From NCBI GenBank assembly GCA_008921705.1, contig VFFE01007487.1, forward strand, positions 868,141 through 932,140: a stretch of DNA of 64,000 nucleotides. Reading direction: 5' to 3'. This DNA is from Burhinus oedicnemus (lineage: Eukaryota > Chordata > Aves > Charadriiformes > Burhinidae). The translations under genes were made by a program, and so were the position numbers. Under the pieces are notes generated by a model that saw only the letters and a program-made list of their open reading frames with translations, did not search any database and was not told where the DNA came from. Positions 61,512 through 64,000 of this stretch are shown one piece after another (the stretch's first letter is position 1; every line of letters starts with the position of its first letter).

Positions 61512-63613
61512 GTGAATAATCATCTGTTTGGATAATCATAGCAATACATTGTGTGTCTTGAAAATAGCATATTACACAATACAATTTTCTTTCAGCAGCT
61601 CCAAGTCCCAGGTTCAACCTCACGAAGCACTTTCATTGAAATGAGTGGGACTAATTAGCATTATTATCTCGTATGCCCAAAGGTGGCATACTCGCAGTAA
61701 CTCTTTGAAAATACTTCTCTGGGAGTAATCAGATGCCTTAATAGAAATTGTGAGCTATTCAGTAGAGCTATTTGTTAATATCACACATTGGTGTGTTTAA
61801 AGGATTTAAGACATTGCCTACCAGCTTAGCGATACTGCTTTAAGATCCAAGCATATTACAAGATGTGCCAGTCTCGTCAGACCAAGATATTTTATCTTTG
61901 TATGGATTTTTCAAGTGGTTTGCTGGAAAATTGCACAAAGCTCAGTCTGAAATAATATATAAAAGTCAGAAGAATTTTAAGTCAGAAAAAAGGCCGTTCC
62001 TTCACTTTATTACGTTGACAAAAGTAAAGACTTTTTAAATGAAGGAAACAATAAAAGTTGATTGGCAGGACACATAAAGCATTGGAGATTTTAGTTGACC
62101 ATATCAGCAGTTGAAATAACCTAATTTAAAGTGCTGATAGTGCTTGTCTCTGGTGCAAAGATTAAATATTGCTTAGTTGCCTTTGCAATTTGTTTAGGTA
62201 TGTAAATCAATCCTAAGAGTATATATATTGTCTTTTAAGTGACATTTGGAAAGTACTATGTCGAACAGACGCTTTCTGTTTCTTCTTGACTTTTGGAAGC
62301 CCCTCCATCTTTTCTAGAACAATAAAGAAATAATATGCAAAATAGTTATGCCGATACTTGTGAACTTCTGGTGTTGTGTGAATTCGCAGCAGCTTACGCG
62401 GTCGCTTATTTCCAGTGCAGTTTTGAGTTGCAGCAGTGACGTTTTAGAGCCTCTCTTTGTTCTGAAAAGAAACAGATTAAATAAACAGCTTTAAATAAAC
62501 CGACGCTTAACAATATTTCAACTGAATATACACACAGTGTAATTACATTGCCAACAGCTAACAAACTGTCATGAAAGTTCATGAAAGTACCTTAATAGTC
62601 AAAAAAAAAAAAGAAAAAGTGTAGTCATAGGCCCAGAAAGTTAACTCTTTGTGGAGAATATTGAAGATTATTTACACTAATAAGCTTCAAAAGCTATTCG
62701 GCCACAAGCAATTAACAACAAAAAAATAGAAGCTATTTTTCTACGTTCTTAAGAAAAGAGCTTAGAGATAGTGCAGTCAAGAGAGGCCACTGCGTTTAAT
62801 TTAATAGCAAATGTTGATATGAAAGTTGAGCACCTTTAAACTGAATTATTTTATCTCCTACGATAGTCTGCATCAGTTGATGGTCTGTATAGAAACAGGC
62901 AATGGCAGCACACCAAGAGGAACAGCAGTTTTGTTGTTCTCTTTTTTCTGCAAAGCAACTAGTTCTTGGTAAATATCAGGTATAATTTTAGCACAAAAGT
63001 TCTTTAAAAAAAAAGTGAAACTGGAGTAGACATTTTGTACTCTAAAAGTTTGCTGGGAGACTGTTGGCTTTTGAGGCAAAATTGATATTTTGTATTTCTT
63101 AGGACCTCATAATGGAAAGAAACAATTCTGAAATCTACAGCTCTTAGGAAATGAAAGCTCTTAAAATTTGTGACTTAAATACCTAGCAAAATCTCATTTT
63201 CTGAGAACTGGAAGGCTTTGAAGGAAATAGTTCATAAGGTCAGTTCTGTACAGGCAAAATAGTAGTTTAAATTCCTTCAGGCATTTTTGTCCTTTTTGAG
63301 GAAGGACTGTTCCAAATTAAATGAGGGTTAATTAGTTCACGCCTACAAAGTGTTAGTGAGTTGACTGAGCTTGTCTGTAGAAGTATAGATGTATCATCAC
63401 TGTTCAAAATGACCTTTTGTTATTCGTTACCTTGCTTTGCTTACATTTTATTTGAATTCATTGAATTTAGAAAAATAACGAAGCCTGGAGAAGTTGACAT
63501 CAAAAATCTGCATCTTAAAGGAAAAAAAAAAAAGTTTTTTGGTAGTTCCACAAAATTAGGTATGAAAATTTGTGGTCACACAAGTAAATTGCTGTTTATT
63601 CTTCACTTTGTAG
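61512..63613 (+). other. NAV2: NAV2 intron (2,102 bp)
   Basis: AT-rich unique sequence with A runs near 62601-62612 and 63521-63533. No transposon is recognised. The acceptor is CACTTTGTAG. Confidence 0.9.
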
Positions 63614-63802
63614 CAAGTCCAACCACTGCAGCCCAGATGAGCCTGTCAAACCCAACCATGCTACGGACCCACAGCCTTTCCAATGCCGATGGTCCTTATG
63701 ACCCCTATAGTGATACGCGCTTCAGGAACAGCTCCATGTCCCTGGACGAGAAAAGCAGAACAATGAGCCGGTCTGGCTCATTCCGTGATGGCTTTGAAGA
63801 AG
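63614..63802 (+). CDS. NAV2: NAV2 exon (189 bp), SLSNPTMLRTHSLSNADG to SGSFRDGFEE
   Basis: Two bases complete alanine, then SPTTAAQMSLSNPTMLRTHS, LSNADGPYDPYSDTRFRNSS and SLDEKSRTMSRSGSFRDGFE, ending with EE plus one base. RTHSLS, RNSSMS and SRSGSF are basophilic R-x-x-S contexts typical of kinase or 14-3-3 sites (inference). The NAV family continues with a VHGSSLSLVSS-type segment and then the first coiled coil, outside this window. The donor GAAG|gtcagt is usable; readthrough stops almost at once (CAG TAA). The exon is symmetric (phase 1 to 1). Confidence 0.96.
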
Positions 63803-64000
63803 GTCAGTAAAGTAGGTGATGGTGCTGGAAATGATTAGAAGATGGCATTCTCACATAAACGAAGTATAAATTTGGTGCTTTTCAGTTCAGTATAGGGGTC
63901 GTTTCAGAGCACAGTTCTCTCTGTGTGGAGCCCTCAGTGTTAGATAAAACTTTAGTCCCAGTCGTCATTGTTCTGATGATATTAGGAAAAATTTCTTCAC
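63803..64000 (+). other. NAV2: NAV2 intron (5' part, runs off the window)
   Basis: This is the first 198 bp of an intron, unique except for a CR1-like start in its last 23 bases. The following exon is outside the window. Confidence 0.88.
63978..64000 (+). mobile_element. CR1 LINE fragment, copy F, cut by the window edge
   Basis: The last bases, ATTAGGAAAAATTTCTTCAC, match the CR1 ORF2 segment coding for the IRKKFF-like motif seen in copy C (about 26548-26568). Only about 20 bp are visible, so this is probable rather than certain. Orientation is sense to NAV2. Confidence 0.7.

Larger units (their letters stand above)
1..64000 (+). other. NAV2: NAV2 gene body, internal part, running off both ends
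   Basis: Nine exons on the + strand join into about 728 codons with no stop and consistent intron phases. The first visible exon starts with the last base of a split codon and the last one ends with the first base of a split codon, so coding sequence continues beyond both ends. Neuron navigators are large cytoskeleton-associated proteins with an N-terminal calponin-homology domain, a long Ser-rich middle, coiled coils and a C-terminal AAA+ domain; NAV2 acts in neurite outgrowth and is retinoic-acid responsive in mammals (family knowledge). Only the Ser-rich middle is here. Peptides such as GLGLYTRRLNRLPDGM and WSGDDVKKSDGGSDSG match my memory of NAV2 and differ from NAV3. The assignment was not checked by alignment. 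Confidence 0.93.

Noticed and set aside
9589..63802. Assignment to NAV3 rather than NAV2
   Set aside because: The gene is clearly a navigator, but the segments GLGLYTRRLNRLPDG, ISDTIDNLSTDD and the extra PLSSPAASPKFCR exon fit NAV2 as I remember it; an alignment would settle it.
1..64000. tRNA, rRNA, endogenous retrovirus or DNA transposon
   Set aside because: No clover-leaf, rRNA core, long terminal repeat pair, retroviral coding motif or terminal inverted repeats with target duplication were recognised on reading the sequence.

Overview
This window looks like avian genomic DNA; a crocodilian or turtle is less likely. Interspersed repeats are sparse, and every one I recognise is a CR1-type LINE fragment. 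The best-preserved copies end in the ATTCTATGATTCTATGA-like tail typical of archosaur CR1. No bacterial or viral gene organisation is visible, and one short run of N marks this as a draft assembly.

The only protein-coding gene I can support is an internal part of NAV2 (neuron navigator 2, a vertebrate relative of worm unc-53), on the + strand and running off both ends. Nine exons (9589-9711, 44247-44385, 50341-50632, 51554-52256, 56183-56650, 57676-57741, 58976-59020, 61351-61511, 63614-63802) join in one uninterrupted frame of about 728 codons. All have AG acceptors, GT donors and compatible phases. They encode the long serine-rich, disordered middle of the protein. The N-terminal calponin-homology domain should lie left of the window, and the coiled coils and C-terminal AAA+ ATPase right of it. 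I chose NAV2 over the paralogue NAV3 from remembered family sequences; no alignment was run.

Layout: 1-9588 is intron with one CR1 copy. Then comes a 123-bp exon, followed by a 34.5-kb intron holding three CR1 fragments, several AT-rich motif clusters and a CpG-rich stretch at about 35.03-36.3 kb that could be an internal promoter or regulatory island. From 44.2 kb onward the exons are closely spaced, with another CR1 at 46.1-47.0 kb. Two very small cassette-compatible exons sit at 57.7 and 59.0 kb. The second is followed within 111 bp by a 201-bp pure pyrimidine minisatellite. A further CR1 copy begins at the right edge.

No rRNA, tRNA, CRISPR, endogenous retrovirus or independent second protein gene could be supported. 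The many short open frames in the introns look like chance.
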